Assembly (NCBI RefSeq): GCF_003112575.1
Contig: NZ_BEWC01000002.1
Span: forward strand, 1,054,001 to 1,118,000
Direction of reading: 5' to 3'
From: Streptomyces ardesiacus
Lineage (GTDB): Bacteria; Actinomycetota; Actinomycetes; Streptomycetales; Streptomycetaceae
DNA length: 64,000 nucleotides
Part shown: in pieces, positions 29,801-40,733 of the stretch
Layout: each line of letters starts with the position of its first letter
How positions within the stretch are numbered: position 1 is the stretch's first letter
Program-made: the position numbers and the translations under genes
The notes under the pieces: model-generated
Databases searched by the model: none
Told to the model about the DNA's origin: nothing
What the model saw: only the letters and a program-made list of their open reading frames with translations

Positions 29801-29934
29801 CCAAGACGGCCAGCGTCCACGTCTCCAACATCCTCGCCAAGCTCGGCGTCTCCGGCCGCGGCGAGGCGGCGGCCCTGGCCCACCGGCTGGCGCTGTTCCC
29901 CGCCGAACGGCTCGGGGCCGGTCCGGCGGAGTGA
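26824..29934 (+). CDS. Large ATP-binding LuxR-family regulator (LAL/MalT type)
   Basis: The predicted protein of about 1036 residues has an N-terminal AAA/NTPase module with Walker A (GGEAGVGKTRL) and Walker B followed by HWAD (VLVLEDLHWAD). A long helical, TPR-like middle region spans about residues 330-940. The C-terminal LuxR HTH (LTGRERDVLRLVSEG, then NRQIAEELFISPKTASVHVSNIL) binds DNA. Such regulators are activated by ligand and ATP and often control antibiotic or sugar genes; the target is unknown. Three starts are in frame (GTG 26716, ATG 26824, GTG 26836); the second best fits the conserved VFVGRTGEL start. Confidence 0.92.
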   Translation: MLGSVETRSVSPVFVGRTGELDTLNDALARAAGGAAAGASAAGGEPQALLLGGEAGVGKTRLVEEFAAAAHRRGAVVALGGCVEIGADGLPFAPFSTALRALRRHLPEELAAAAAGQEEELARLLPELAEGAPVTGGGRHDEESMARLFELTARLLERVAARHTVVLVLEDLHWADASTRHLIAYLFRTLRTGRLVVLATYRSDDIHRRHPLRPLLAELDRLRTVRRLELGRFTRDEVGRQIAGILAHEPDPGQVDAIFERSDGNAFFVEELAVAAHEGSCTGLTDSLRDLLLVRVEALPESAQRVARLVAEGGSTVEYRLLAAVAQLAEDDLIEALRSAVNAHILLPAPDGDGYRFRHSLVREAVGDDLLPGERSRLNRRYAEALDADPTLVPAAERVMRLASYWYHAHDPAKALPAVLDASVEARRRHAYSEQLRLLERAMELWDAVPGDVRATLRPVDYTEVYPPCGCDPDTTPLRYLDLMAEAAVAGRRCGERERAMKITKRALRLLEDEPGTSACGRDQQRAAWFWTQRSLLVQAQGRGDGWRELGIAQELVRGLPPSQVHAEVLAMSANWSMLHCPGPDAMTAAERAVEYARMVGADEIELNARLTLGGLMVDAGQIDAGLAEMFQVRDLVVARNRSAVVARSHVNLPSVLESVGRSRDALGILREGVDLTRRMGLLESEAWVWGNLAESLISLGRWDEALEAADRAGAPGRGPAPRGGAALKRATVALARGESAEAARQLAEARAAYGTHDPVPQYRLPLATLTVGVAAAEGRLADARAELARVLDEGFPPGTQRYGWPLLLSAAEAEADARTLPAADQGRAEAVERLADAAKRLTTGAPVWAAHEHWVRAELHRARDRDTPQLWSEAVTAFERVERPYELARVRHRLAAALLATGGEDERARATELLRLARTVADHLGARPLSDAVNLLGRRARLTLGRAVPEPAAAPADPAEALGLTGRERDVLRLVSEGRTNRQIAEELFISPKTASVHVSNILAKLGVSGRGEAAALAHRLALFPAERLGAGPAE

Positions 29935-29972
29935 GGCTTACGCTGAAAGGAACGCCGACGGACGGAGACACC

Positions 29973-30164
29973 GTGTTCAACGCCTTCGAGGAACTGTTCT
30001 CCCCCGGTCGCAAGCACACCCACGACGAGCAGAACCGCCTGGAACTGACCCGCGAGGACGTCGGCGACGGCGACCCCGGGCGCGGCCCGATAGACCTCGG
30101 TTCGGGCAAGGTCGTCGTCCTGCGCCCGCGCGCCGACGAGGCGGCGGACCCGGAGGAGGAGTAG
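29973..30164 (+). CDS. DUF6191-like small protein
   Basis: The predicted protein of about 63 residues is acidic. The run FNAFEELFSPGRKHTHDEQNRLE (read in two parts) and the ending DLGSGKVVVLRP resemble a small actinomycete family annotated as DUF6191 as I recall it; the function is unknown. GTG 29973 has GGAG 5 nt upstream. A TACGCT at 29939-29944, right after the LuxR gene stop, may supply its own promoter. It converges on the sugar dehydrogenase gene. Confidence 0.65.
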   Translation: MFNAFEELFSPGRKHTHDEQNRLELTREDVGDGDPGRGPIDLGSGKVVVLRPRADEAADPEEE

Positions 30165-30172
30165 CCGGCGGG

Positions 30173-31333
30173 CTACTTCACCGCCAGCTCCAGGATCCGG
30201 TCGTCGCCGCCCTTCGGATTGCCGCGGCCGTCCGTGTTGCTGGTGACCAGCCACAGCTTGTCGCCGCCCGCCGGGGCCACCGTGCGCAGCCGCCCGTACT
30301 CGCCCTTCAGGAAGGTCTGCGGGGCGGCCGAGACCCGCGTCCCGTCCAGCGGGATGCGCCACAGCCGTTCACCGCGCAGCCCCGCCATCCACACGCAGCC
30401 CTCGGCGTAGGCGATGCCGCTGGGGGAGGCATCGTCGGTGTGCCACTCGGCGATCGGGTCCTGGAAGCCCGGACCGCCGCCCTTGCCCTCCGCGTCGGGC
30501 CAGCCGTAGTTGGCTCCCGGCTTGATCACGTTCAGCTCGTCCCAGGTGTCCTGGCCGAACTCCGAGGCGAACAGCCGCTGCTTGCCGTCCCAGGCCAGCC
30601 CCTGCACGTTCCGGTGGCCGTACGAGTACACGGGGGAGTCGGGGAAGGGGTTGCCGGGCGCGGGCTCGCCGTCCGGGGTCATCCGCAGGATCTTGCCGCC
30701 GAGGGACTTCTTGTCCTGCGACAGCCCCGTGTCGCCGCTCTCGCCCGTGCCCGCGTAGAGCATCTTGTCGGGGCCGAACGCGATCCGCCCGCCGTTGTGG
30801 ATCACGCCCTTGGGGATGCCCCGGAAGATCGTGTCCGGCGCGCCCAGCTGCCGTCCCGCGGGCTTCTTCTCGTCGTACAGCATGCGCACGATGCGGTTGT
30901 CGGAGGCGGAGGTGTAGTAGGCGTAGATCATGTGGTCGGAGGCGTAGCGGGGGGAGAGCGCGATGCCGAGGAGGCCGCCCTCGCCGGACGCGGAGACCCC
31001 GGGCACCTCGCCCAGCTCCGTCTTCTCGCCCGTCTTCGTGTCGACGCGGGTGACGGTGGCCTTGTCGCGGGAGGAGACCAGCAGGTCGCCGCCGGGCAGC
31101 GGGGCCAGGCCCCAGGGGCTGTTCAGTCCCGTGGCGACCGTGCGGAGCACCTTCACCGAGCCCTTCGCGGGCGGTGCCTCCCGCGCGGGCGATCCGGCCG
31201 GCGAGGACTGCGCCGTGGTACCGGCCGGTGAGGAGGCGCCGGCGTCCGCCCCGGACGGATCCCCGCCGGAGGAGCAGCCGGCCGTCAGCAGGAAAACGGC
31301 GGCCAGTACGGCCGGCACGGCTCGACGTCGCAC
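30173..31333 (-). CDS. Secreted PQQ-type glucose/sorbosone dehydrogenase family lipoprotein
   Basis: The protein has a lipoprotein signal (VLAAVFLLTAGCSSGG, cleavage before Cys), an Ala/Ser-rich linker and a six-bladed propeller of the soluble glucose dehydrogenase/sorbosone dehydrogenase family. Conserved pieces are GLNSPWGLAPLPGGD, GEGGLLGIALSP, VIHNGGRIAFGPDKMLYAGTG and YSYGHRNVQGLAWD. Members oxidise sugars in a PQQ-dependent manner, but many homologues lack proven activity. GTG 31333 follows GGGACC at a usable distance; ATG 31372 is an alternative that would add 13 residues. It is exported and membrane-anchored outside the cell. Confidence 0.88.
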   Translation of the reverse strand: MRRRAVPAVLAAVFLLTAGCSSGGDPSGADAGASSPAGTTAQSSPAGSPAREAPPAKGSVKVLRTVATGLNSPWGLAPLPGGDLLVSSRDKATVTRVDTKTGEKTELGEVPGVSASGEGGLLGIALSPRYASDHMIYAYYTSASDNRIVRMLYDEKKPAGRQLGAPDTIFRGIPKGVIHNGGRIAFGPDKMLYAGTGESGDTGLSQDKKSLGGKILRMTPDGEPAPGNPFPDSPVYSYGHRNVQGLAWDGKQRLFASEFGQDTWDELNVIKPGANYGWPDAEGKGGGPGFQDPIAEWHTDDASPSGIAYAEGCVWMAGLRGERLWRIPLDGTRVSAAPQTFLKGEYGRLRTVAPAGGDKLWLVTSNTDGRGNPKGGDDRILELAVK

Positions 31334-31443
31334 GATCTTGGTCCCTTCCACGCGGCGGGTTCTCCCTGTCATACACCGCAGGGGCTCCCCAAGTTCCCGA
31401 TCGCCGAATCCCGAACCCCGCGGCGGCCGGGCCGCCGCACGCC

Positions 31444-32442
31444 TCACTCCCAGGACCCCTGGGCCGGCGGCAGTCCCCGCAGCTCCGCCAGGTCCCGCTC
31501 GGTCAGCCGCAGCCGCGCCGCGCCCGCGTTCTGCGTCACCCAGCGTTCCCGCTTGGTGCCCGGCACCGGCACCACGTGCCGCCCCTGCGCCAGCACCCAG
31601 GCCAGCGCCACCTGCGCGGCGGTCACCCCGTCGCCGTGCCGGGCCGCGATCCGGCGCAGCGTGGCCACGATCGGCTGGTTGGCCGCCATCATCTCGGCGG
31701 TGAAGCGGGGGTGGCGGGCCCGCAGGTCCTCCGGTTCGAAGCCCTGGCCGGGCGTCAGCGTGCCGGTCAGGTAGCCGTTGCCCAGCGGCATCGCGGCCAG
31801 GAATCCGACACCGCGCGAGGCGCACCACGGCAGCAGGGTCCGCAGCGCCTCCGGCGACCACACCGACAGCTCGGCCTCGACCGCGCTCACCGGGAAGACC
31901 TGCTGCACCCGCTCCAGCTGGCGGACCGTCGCGTCGTGCAGCCGCGCCCCCGGCCGCCGGGCCGAGCGCGCCCCGACCGCGCACAGGCCGAGCGCCCGCA
32001 CCTTCCCGGCCCGCACCAGCTCCGCCATCGCGCCCCAGGTCTCCTCGACGGGTATCTCGGGGTCGGCGCGGTGCAGTTGGTAGAGGTCGATGACGTCCGT
32101 CTGGAGCCGGCGCAGGGACGCGTCGCAGGCCCGCTTCACATAGCCCGGGCGGCCGTTGGCCACGATGTGCTGCTCGCCCACCAGCAGACCGACCTTGGTC
32201 GACACGAAGGCCTCGGAGCGCCGCTCCTTCAGCACCCGCCCCAGCAGCAGCTCGTTGGTGAACGGGCCGTACATGTCCGCCGTGTCCAGCAGGGAGACGC
32301 CGAGGTCGAGGGCCCGGTGCACGGCCCTGAGCGACTCGTCGCCCCGCTGCCGCGAGGCGCTGTACGCCCAGTTCATCGGCATGCACCCCAGTCCGACGGC
32401 CCCCACCGCGAGTGCCGTCGCGCCGATCGTCCTGCGCTCCAC
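31444..32442 (-). CDS. Aldo/keto reductase
   Basis: The 332-residue (beta/alpha)8 NADPH-dependent reductase belongs to the AKR superfamily. The tetrad is present as LLDTADMYG (Asp, Tyr), FVSTKVG (Lys) and LYQLHRAD (His). The C-terminal PVPGTKRERWV matches the NADPH-binding region, and GLGCMPMNWAYS the family opening. The substrate cannot be assigned; neighbours do not define a pathway. The GTG start has GAGGGAGG about 13 nt upstream. It is divergent from the 2-hydroxyacid dehydrogenase gene across 74 bp. Confidence 0.9.
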   Translation of the reverse strand: MERRTIGATALAVGAVGLGCMPMNWAYSASRQRGDESLRAVHRALDLGVSLLDTADMYGPFTNELLLGRVLKERRSEAFVSTKVGLLVGEQHIVANGRPGYVKRACDASLRRLQTDVIDLYQLHRADPEIPVEETWGAMAELVRAGKVRALGLCAVGARSARRPGARLHDATVRQLERVQQVFPVSAVEAELSVWSPEALRTLLPWCASRGVGFLAAMPLGNGYLTGTLTPGQGFEPEDLRARHPRFTAEMMAANQPIVATLRRIAARHGDGVTAAQVALAWVLAQGRHVVPVPGTKRERWVTQNAGAARLRLTERDLAELRGLPPAQGSWE

Positions 32443-32503
32443 CGGTCGTGACCCTCCCTCGTCAGGCCACCCAACCTAACCTCTGCCCCTTCGCCCTCTG
32501 ACA

Positions 32504-32517
32504 TAGCCTCCTGACCA
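32504..32517 (+). promoter_or_regulatory. -10 element before the 2-hydroxyacid dehydrogenase gene
   Basis: TAGCCT (32504-32509) lies 7-8 nt before ATG 32517, consistent with a leaderless transcript. Confidence 0.4.
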
Positions 32518-33461
32518 TGACTGCTGACGTGTGGCTGCCCATCCCCCCGGACACGATCGAGGGCCTGCCCGAGGGCCCCGCCTACCGCCACTGGGACGGT
32601 GAGGAGACCTATCCCGCCGACCCGGCCGACTGCGCCTTCTACGTCGTCCCTTACATGAAGCCCAGCGGGATCGGCGTACGCCCGCTGCCCGAGATGCGCT
32701 CCGTCCAGGTCGTCCAGACCCTCTCCGCCGGCATCGACCACGTCGAACCCGGCCTGCGGCACCTGCCCGCGGGCGTACGGCTGTGCAACGCGCGCGGCGT
32801 GCACGAGGCCAGCACCGCGGAGCTGACCCTGGCCCTCATCCTGGCCTCGCTGCGCGGCATCCCGGACTTCGTGCGGGCGCAGGACCGCGGCGAGTGGCTC
32901 GGCGGGGGGTTCCGGCCCGCGCTGGCGGACCGCACGGTGCTGATCGTCGGGTACGGATCGATCGGCGCCGCGATCGAGGACCGGCTCGTGCCGTTCGAGG
33001 TCGCGCCGGTCGTGCGCGTCGCGCGCTCCGCCCGCACCACGGAGCGCGGCCCCGTGCACCCGCTCACCGAACTCCCCGCCCTGCTCCCGCGGGCCGACGT
33101 CGTCGTCCTGGCCACGCCGCTCACCGAGGCCACCCGTGGCCTGGCCGACGCCGAGTTCCTGGCCCGCATGAAGGACGGCGCCCTGCTCGTCAACGTGGCC
33201 CGCGGGCCGGTCGTGGACACGAAGGCGTTGCTCGCCGAACTGGAGAGCGGACGCCTGACCGCGGCCCTCGACGTGACCGACCCCGAACCGCTGCCGCCGG
33301 GCCACCCGCTCTGGCATGCTCCCGGCATAGTCGTCAGCCCCCACGCAGGCGGTCCGACCTCCGCCTTCCTGCCCCGTGCCGAGCGGCTGCTGGTGGACCA
33401 GTTGAACCGCTTCGTGAACCGGGAGCCCCTGCGCAACGTGATCCTGACGACGGGCGCGTAG
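32517..33461 (+). CDS. D-isomer-specific 2-hydroxyacid dehydrogenase family protein
   Basis: The predicted 314-residue NAD(P)-dependent dehydrogenase has the nucleotide motif VGYGSIGAAIED, the catalytic Arg in NVARGPVVD, the acidic residue around DVTDPEPLP and the catalytic His in SPHAGGPTS. The C-terminal helix is short. It acts on an unidentified 2-hydroxy or 2-keto acid. It lacks the extra C-terminal domain seen in SerA, which is encoded separately at 40.9 kb. It is transcribed from its own leaderless promoter and is followed by the GGDEF gene after 123 bp. Confidence 0.9.
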   Translation: MTADVWLPIPPDTIEGLPEGPAYRHWDGEETYPADPADCAFYVVPYMKPSGIGVRPLPEMRSVQVVQTLSAGIDHVEPGLRHLPAGVRLCNARGVHEASTAELTLALILASLRGIPDFVRAQDRGEWLGGGFRPALADRTVLIVGYGSIGAAIEDRLVPFEVAPVVRVARSARTTERGPVHPLTELPALLPRADVVVLATPLTEATRGLADAEFLARMKDGALLVNVARGPVVDTKALLAELESGRLTAALDVTDPEPLPPGHPLWHAPGIVVSPHAGGPTSAFLPRAERLLVDQLNRFVNREPLRNVILTTGA

Positions 33462-33584
33462 TCCGCTTCGGGCACCCTCCGCAATGTCCCGGATGCGGCG
33501 GGTGCGCGCATATCCGCTGGTCGTCACGGAGAGTAGAGAACCTATGTCCCTGAGTGACGAGACTGGTGTATCGTCCGACAGGGG

Positions 33585-36500
33585 ATGCGCCGCGCACCGT
33601 CACGGCGCCGGGGATGGACATCTCAGACTGTGAGGGGGGCGACGGGCGATGCACGGCCTGTGGACCAACGATCCGACGCGGCGGAGCCGCCGCCGGCGAC
33701 CCTGGCGCACGACGCCCACGACCGCGTGCGGTGGGGGCCGCCCCGTCCGGCACCGCCCCCACCCGCACCGGGCGGCCGAGCACCGCAGGCAGACGCGGCC
33801 GGTCCACCGGTGCCGGTGCGCGCGGGACACGGGAGCGGCGCGGACCGGGGGGCCGAGGTGAGCCCCCCGCCCGTGCCCACGCTGGACGGAGCGCTGCGCG
33901 GCCAGACCGCGCCCGGGCCGCTGCTGCCCCGGTCCCCGGCCGCCGCCGGCGCGACGCCCCTGGTCCGCCAGCTCGTGCTGGCCCTGGTCTGCGCGGCCTA
34001 CGCCGTCGGTGCCGCGCTCGGCTGGGGCTCCGACTACGTCGCCCGGATCATGGGCGACTTCGGGCTGAGCGCCGCCGCGGCCACCGCCGCCGTCTCCTGC
34101 CTCCTCTACGCCCGGGGCCGCCGCGTCCGCTTCCGGTCGGCCTGGCTGCTCTTCGCCCTCTCCTCGGCGATGGCCTCCCTGGGCAACCTGGTCTGGGGGT
34201 GGTACGAGGTCGTGCTGCGGGTGCCGGTGCCCAGCCCCAGCTACGCCGACCTGTTCTTCCTGTGCTTCGCCCCGCCCGCCATCGTGGGGCTCCTCGTGCT
34301 GGCCAAGCGGCCGGTGACCAAGGCCGGCTGGATCTGCCTGGGCCTGGACGCCTGGCTGATCGGCGGTTCGCTGCTGACCCTGGCCTGGAGCCTGGCGCTC
34401 GCCCAGGCCGCGAAGGCCGAGGGCGGGTCCAGCGTGGCGCACGCGGCGCTCTCGGTGGCGTACCCGCTGCTCGACATCGCGCTGGTCAGCATGGTGCTCG
34501 CGCTGCACTTCCGGCGCTCGCCGGTCTGCAGATCCGCCGTCAACACCGCCATCGGCGCCCTCGCCCTGACGGTGGTGTGCGACGCCCTGTTCACCTCGCC
34601 GCTGCTCCACAACAGCTACCGCTCCGGGCAGTTGCTCGACGCCGGCTGGTTCGCGGGCTCCCTGCTGCTCGCGTACGCGCCCTGGGCCGCCTCCCGGCGC
34701 GGGCGGGCGGCGCCGGACGAGCGGGGCCCCGGCGGCCACACCCGCGTGGTGCGCGAGCACGTGCCCGCACAGCGCGGCACCGCCCACCGGCCCGCGCCCC
34801 CCTCCGCACCGCCCGCCGCGCCCCCCTCCCTGCCCGGACCCGGCCAGGGCGGCGAACGGGGCCGCTACCCGGCCGCCCGCCCCATCGCCGGCTCCCTGGC
34901 CGCGCTCACGCCGTACCTCGCGGCCGCCGTCTGCACCCTGGGCATCCTCTACAACGTGCTCAACGGCCGCAGCGTCGACCGCGTGGTGCTGCTGACCGGC
35001 GGCACCGTGGTGCTCGCGCTCGTCGTCCGGCAGGGCATCATGCTGCTCGACAACATCGTCCTCACCCAGGAACTGGCCCAGAAGGAGAACCACTTCCGCT
35101 CCCTGGTCCAGGGCTCCAGCGACGTCATCATGATCGCCGCGCCCAGCGGCATCCTGCGGTACGTCTCCCCGGCCGCCGCCGGGGTCTACGGGCGCCCGGC
35201 GGAGGAGCTGGTCGGCAGCGAGCTGGCCGGGCTCATCCACCCCGAGGACCTCGGCTGCGTCGTGCACGAGGTGCGCCGGTTCCTGGCCGCCAACCCGGCC
35301 GAGGAGCCCACCACCCGCATCGAGTGCCGCTTCCGTTCCGGGGAGGGCGGCTGGCTCAACGTCGAGTCCACCGTCAACCGGCACCACGGCGGCCTCATCT
35401 TCAACAGCCGGGACGTCACCGAAAGAGTGCGCCTGCAGGCCCAGCTCCAGCACAACGCGGAACACGACCCGCTCACCGACCTGCCCAACCGCGCCCTGTT
35501 CACCCGGCGCGTCCAGCAGGCCCTCTCCGGCCGCCGCGCCCTGGACCGGGGCAGCGCCCTGCGCGGCACGGCGGTGCTCTTCATCGACCTCGACGGCTTC
35601 AAGGGCGTCAACGACACCATCGGGCACCAGGCCGGGGACGAACTGCTCGTGCAGGCCGCCCGCAGACTCCACGAGGCCGTCCGCAAGGGCGACACCGCCT
35701 CCAGACTGGGCGGCGACGAGTTCGCGGCGCTGATCGTCGGGGACGGCGCCCGGGACCGGGCCGCCCGCGAGGGCCACATCCGGGAGCTGGCCGAGCGGCT
35801 CAGACTGACCCTCTCCCAGCCCTACCTCATCGACGGCAACGAAGTCCGGGTCAACGCCTCCATCGGCGTCGCCTTCGCCGAACCGGGCCTCGGCGCGGGG
35901 GAGTTGCTGCGCAACGCCGACCTCGCCATGTACCGGGCCAAGGCGGGCGGCAAGGGGCGCGTCGAGCTGTACCGGCCGCAGATGCAGCAGGACGTCGTAC
36001 GCAAGGCAGAGCTGGCCACGCGTCTGCGGGCCGCGCTGCACGACGGGGAGTTCGCACTGCTGCACCAGCCGGTGGTCTCCCTGACGGACGGCCGGATCAC
36101 GTCGGTCTGCGCCCAGGCGCGCTGGCGCTCCTCGCAGGGCGTGCTGTTCACCCCCGCCGAGTTCCTGCGGGTGGCCGAGGACGGCGACAGAACCGCCGAA
36201 CTGGACCGCTGGGTGCTCCGCGAGGCCGTCGCCCAGGCCGCCGAGCGCGCCGCCGCCGGGCTGTCCGTCTCCGTGGCCATACGCATCGGCGCCCGCCGCC
36301 TGCTGGACCGCTCCATGCCGCTGGGCTCCGTGGAGGCCCTGCTGACCCGGCACGGGCTGCCCCCGGGCTCCCTCGTGATCGAGCTGTCGGACATCGACCC
36401 ACGGGTCGGCCTCGACGAACTGGACCGCCGGCTCAACGCCCTGCGCAGGGTCGGTGTCCGCATCGCGCTGGACGGCTTCGGCAGCGGGTACGCGGCGATC

Positions 36501-36941
36501 ACCGCGCTGCGGCGCCTGCCCGTGGACATCCTCAAGCTGGACCGGAGTCTGGTCGAGGGCGTGGTGGAGTCGGCGCGCCTGCACAAGATCACCAGCGGTC
36601 TGCTGCGCATCGCGACCGACCTCGGACTGAAGTCCGTGGCCGACGGCGTCGACCTGCCCGAGCAGATCGTCGCCCTGCGCGCGATGGGCTGTACGCACGG
36701 ACAGGGCATGGCCTTCTCCGGGGCACTGGACGAGTACCGGCTGCGCAGGGCGCTGGGCACCGGCCACTACCCGGTGCCGCACGGCCCTGCCGAACCGGCC
36801 TTCGCGGGCGGCGGCGCCGGGGTGTACGCCAAGGGCGTCGGCGGCCCGGCCGCCGGGGGCGTCACCTCCGGACTGCCGGCCGTCCTGAGTGGTGGCACGG
36901 CCCTGCGCTCACATAATGAGACTCCCGTCCCACCCACTTGA
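33585..36941 (+). CDS. Membrane PAS-GGDEF-(degenerate EAL) protein, CdgF-like
   Basis: The predicted protein of about 1118 residues has ten or so membrane helices (residues about 125-500), a PAS domain ([19 protein letters not shown]), a GGDEF domain and an EAL domain. The GGDEF motif is intact and an inhibitory RxxD (RKGD) sits five residues before it, so diguanylate cyclase activity with product inhibition is likely. The EAL part has lost key residues: EAL reads AQA, the VNVS Asn is absent, DDFG reads LDGFG, and AEGVE reads ADGVD. Phosphodiesterase activity is therefore unlikely. Position matches S. coelicolor SCO5511. The start is uncertain: GTG 33858, with G-rich ribosome site, would remove a low-complexity N-terminus. 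Confidence 0.9.
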   Translation: MRRAPSRRRGWTSQTVRGATGDARPVDQRSDAAEPPPATLAHDAHDRVRWGPPRPAPPPPAPGGRAPQADAAGPPVPVRAGHGSGADRGAEVSPPPVPTLDGALRGQTAPGPLLPRSPAAAGATPLVRQLVLALVCAAYAVGAALGWGSDYVARIMGDFGLSAAAATAAVSCLLYARGRRVRFRSAWLLFALSSAMASLGNLVWGWYEVVLRVPVPSPSYADLFFLCFAPPAIVGLLVLAKRPVTKAGWICLGLDAWLIGGSLLTLAWSLALAQAAKAEGGSSVAHAALSVAYPLLDIALVSMVLALHFRRSPVCRSAVNTAIGALALTVVCDALFTSPLLHNSYRSGQLLDAGWFAGSLLLAYAPWAASRRGRAAPDERGPGGHTRVVREHVPAQRGTAHRPAPPSAPPAAPPSLPGPGQGGERGRYPAARPIAGSLAALTPYLAAAVCTLGILYNVLNGRSVDRVVLLTGGTVVLALVVRQGIMLLDNIVLTQELAQKENHFRSLVQGSSDVIMIAAPSGILRYVSPAAAGVYGRPAEELVGSELAGLIHPEDLGCVVHEVRRFLAANPAEEPTTRIECRFRSGEGGWLNVESTVNRHHGGLIFNSRDVTERVRLQAQLQHNAEHDPLTDLPNRALFTRRVQQALSGRRALDRGSALRGTAVLFIDLDGFKGVNDTIGHQAGDELLVQAARRLHEAVRKGDTASRLGGDEFAALIVGDGARDRAAREGHIRELAERLRLTLSQPYLIDGNEVRVNASIGVAFAEPGLGAGELLRNADLAMYRAKAGGKGRVELYRPQMQQDVVRKAELATRLRAALHDGEFALLHQPVVSLTDGRITSVCAQARWRSSQGVLFTPAEFLRVAEDGDRTAELDRWVLREAVAQAAERAAAGLSVSVAIRIGARRLLDRSMPLGSVEALLTRHGLPPGSLVIELSDIDPRVGLDELDRRLNALRRVGVRIALDGFGSGYAAITALRRLPVDILKLDRSLVEGVVESARLHKITSGLLRIATDLGLKSVADGVDLPEQIVALRAMGCTHGQGMAFSGALDEYRLRRALGTGHYPVPHGPAEPAFAGGGAGVYAKGVGGPAAGGVTSGLPAVLSGGTALRSHNETPVPPT

Positions 36942-36950
36942 CAGTGGGTG
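36912..36950 (+). promoter_or_regulatory. Candidate ilvB promoter and first leader hairpin inside the end of the GGDEF gene
   Basis: CATAAT (36912-36917) resembles a -10 and would start RNA near 36924. CACCCACT (36931-36938) pairs with AGTGGGTG (36943-36950), and the upstream gene's stop codon lies at the hairpin loop. No good -35 is present, so the promoter is tentative. Confidence 0.45.
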
Positions 36951-36974
36951 CGCGCCGGAGGGAAGGTCAGTGCC

Positions 36975-37016
36975 ATGCGCACCCGAATTCTCGTACTTGG
37001 AAAGCGCGTCGGCTGA
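36975..37016 (+). CDS. ilvB attenuator leader peptide
   Basis: The 13-codon frame ATG-CGC-ACC-CGA-ATT-CTC-GTA-CTT... encodes [13 protein letters not shown] and then stops. Ile, Leu, Val and Leu codons are consecutive (36987-36998), as expected for a peptide that senses charging of branched-chain aminoacyl-tRNAs. GGAGGGAAGG lies about 9 nt upstream. The downstream RNA forms an intrinsic terminator before ilvB. Confidence 0.88.
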   Translation: MRTRILVLGKRVG

Positions 37017-37103
37017 AGCTGGTGACGTCCGGACCGACCCGGACTCCCGGCGACCCCCACCGACGCGCTCCCCTCGCTTGCCTTATGGCACGAGGGGTTT
37101 TTT
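37003..37103 (+). promoter_or_regulatory. ilvBNC transcription attenuator
   Basis: AGCGCGTCGG (37003-37012, in the last leader codons) pairs perfectly with CCGACGCGCT (37060-37069), enclosing the hairpin GTCCGG/CCGGAC (37027-37044). Directly abutting is a terminator: CCCCTCG and TGCC pair with GGCA and CGAGGGG (37070-37097), followed by TTTTTT (37098-37103). A ribosome stalled on the Ile-Leu-Val-Leu codons would cover the first strand and change folding. The exact antiterminator is not identified. Leader-peptide attenuation upstream of actinobacterial ilvB is an established idea; the base-pairing here is read directly. Confidence 0.85.
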
Positions 37104-37182
37104 GTTGCACAGGCACCTGCCGAGCAGCAGAACAGATCGCCCGAACCTCGCACAAACCCTCAGCCTCGAGAAGAGAACGCCG

Positions 37183-39024
37183 ATGACCGAGCAGGCCACC
37201 GGGGCTCACCCGCAGCCCCGGCCCCGATCCGGAGGACAGTCCGCCCCCGAGCACGTCACGGGTGCGCAGTCCCTCATTCGCTCTCTCGAGGAGGTCGGCG
37301 CCGACACGGTATTCGGCATTCCCGGCGGGACGATCCTTCCGGCCTACGACCCGCTGATGGACTCCACCAGGGTGCGCCACGTCCTGGTCCGCCACGAGCA
37401 GGGCGCCGGCCACGCGGCCACCGGTTACGCGCAGGCCACCGGCAAGGTCGGCGTCTGCATGGCGACCTCGGGTCCCGGCGCCACCAACCTGGTCACCCCG
37501 ATCGCCGACGCCAACCTGGACTCGGTGCCGCTGGTCGCGATCACCGGGCAGGTGGTGTCCTCCGCGATCGGCACGGACGCCTTCCAGGAGGCGGACATCG
37601 TCGGCATCACCATGCCGATCACCAAGCACAGCTTCCTGGTCACCAAGGCCGAGGACATCCCCCGGGTGATCGCGCAGGCGTTCCACATCGCCTCCACCGG
37701 CCGCCCCGGACCCGTCCTGGTCGACATCCCCAAGGACATCCTCCAGAAGAAGACCACCTTCTCCTGGCCGCCGGTCATGGACCTCCCCGGCTACCGCCCG
37801 GTCACCAAGCCGCACGCCAAGCAGATCCGCGAGGCCGCCAAGCTGATCTCCGCGGCGAAGCGCCCCGTGCTCTACGTCGGCGGCGGCGTCCTCAAGGCCC
37901 GGGCCACCGCCGAGCTGAAGGTCCTCGCCGAGCTGACCGGAGCGCCCGTCACCACCACCCTGATGGCGCTCGGCGCGTTCCCCGACAGCCACCCGCTGCA
38001 CGTGGGGATGCCGGGCATGCACGGTGCGGTCACCGCCGTCACCGCGCTGCAGAAGGCCGACCTGATCGTCGCCCTCGGCGCCCGCTTCGACGACCGCGTC
38101 ACCGGCAAGCTGGACAGCTTCGCCCCGCACGCCAAGATCGTCCACGCCGACATCGACCCGGCCGAGATCGGCAAGAACCGCGCCGCCGACGTCCCGATCG
38201 TCGGCGACGCCCGCGAGGTCATCGCCGACCTCGTGCAGGCCGTCCAGAAGGAGCACGACGAGGGCAACAAGGGGGACTACACCGCCTGGTGGAAGGACCT
38301 CAGCCGCTGGCGCGAGACCTACCCCCTCGGCTACGACCAGCCCGCGGACGGCTCGCTCTCCCCGCAGCAGGTCATCGAGCGCATCGGGCAACTGGCGCCC
38401 GAGGGCACGATCTTCGCGGCCGGCGTCGGCCAGCACCAGATGTGGGCCGCCCACTTCGTCCAGTACGACAAGCCCGCCACCTGGCTGAACTCCGGCGGCG
38501 CCGGAACCATGGGCTACGCCGTCCCGGCCGCCATGGGCGCCCAGGCGGGCCGGCCCGACCGCACCGTCTGGGCGATCGACGGCGACGGCTGCTTCCAGAT
38601 GACCAACCAGGAACTGACCACCTGCGCCCTGAACAACATCCCGATCAAGGTCGCCGTCATCAACAACGGCGCCCTCGGGATGGTCCGCCAGTGGCAGACC
38701 CTGTTCTACAACCAGCGGTACTCCAACACCGTGCTGCACTCCGGCCCGGACGACGTCAACCCCGAGGCCCGCGGCACCCGCGTCCCCGACTTCGTGAAGC
38801 TGTCGGAGGCCATGGGCTGCTACGCCATCCGCTGCGAGGACCCCGCCGACCTCGACAAGGTGATCGAGGAGGCCAACTCCATCAACGACCGCCCCGTCGT
38901 CGTCGACTTCATCGTCCACGAGGACGCGATGGTCTGGCCGATGGTCGCGGCCGGCACCTCCAACGACGAGATCATGGCCGCCCGGGACGTCCGCCCCGAC
39001 TTCGGCGACAACGAAGACGACTGA
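37183..39024 (+). CDS. ilvB: Acetolactate synthase large subunit
   Basis: This ThDP- and FAD-dependent catalytic subunit (613 residues) condenses two pyruvates to acetolactate, or pyruvate with 2-oxobutyrate, for Val/Leu/Ile synthesis. Visible are the ThDP-activating Glu in [13 protein letters not shown], the [15 protein letters not shown] motif, the FAD domain centre and the ThDP/Mg motif ([15 protein letters not shown]). ATG 37183 follows GAGAAGAG. It lies behind the Ile-Leu-Val-Leu leader peptide and terminator, so expression should fall when branched-chain amino acids are plentiful. It heads ilvB-ilvN-ilvC. Confidence 0.98.
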   Translation: MTEQATGAHPQPRPRSGGQSAPEHVTGAQSLIRSLEEVGADTVFGIPGGTILPAYDPLMDSTRVRHVLVRHEQGAGHAATGYAQATGKVGVCMATSGPGATNLVTPIADANLDSVPLVAITGQVVSSAIGTDAFQEADIVGITMPITKHSFLVTKAEDIPRVIAQAFHIASTGRPGPVLVDIPKDILQKKTTFSWPPVMDLPGYRPVTKPHAKQIREAAKLISAAKRPVLYVGGGVLKARATAELKVLAELTGAPVTTTLMALGAFPDSHPLHVGMPGMHGAVTAVTALQKADLIVALGARFDDRVTGKLDSFAPHAKIVHADIDPAEIGKNRAADVPIVGDAREVIADLVQAVQKEHDEGNKGDYTAWWKDLSRWRETYPLGYDQPADGSLSPQQVIERIGQLAPEGTIFAAGVGQHQMWAAHFVQYDKPATWLNSGGAGTMGYAVPAAMGAQAGRPDRTVWAIDGDGCFQMTNQELTTCALNNIPIKVAVINNGALGMVRQWQTLFYNQRYSNTVLHSGPDDVNPEARGTRVPDFVKLSEAMGCYAIRCEDPADLDKVIEEANSINDRPVVVDFIVHEDAMVWPMVAAGTSNDEIMAARDVRPDFGDNEDD

Positions 39025-39045
39025 GCGAGAGAGACCCAAGAGACC

Positions 39046-40687
<1,642 letters not shown>

Positions 40688-40698
40688 GTCTCCCGCGC

Positions 40699-40733
40699 CG
40701 TGAGGGGTGCCCGCGTGCCGGGCACCCCTCACG
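40699..40733 (+). terminator. Hairpin terminator after ilvC
   Basis: CGTGAGGGGTGCCCG pairs perfectly with CGGGCACCCCTCACG around a 5-nt loop, 11 nt after the ilvC stop. There is no U-run. The rest of the 216-bp gap carries a candidate serA -10 (TACACT, 40788-40793). Confidence 0.75.

Noticed and set aside
36938..36943. TTGACA as a -35 for ilvB
   Set aside because: No -10 lies 16-18 nt downstream, and the bases form part of a perfect hairpin.
36975..37182. T-box riboswitch in the ilvB leader
   Set aside because: No T-box sequence or specifier stem is visible; a coding leader peptide and terminator explain the region.
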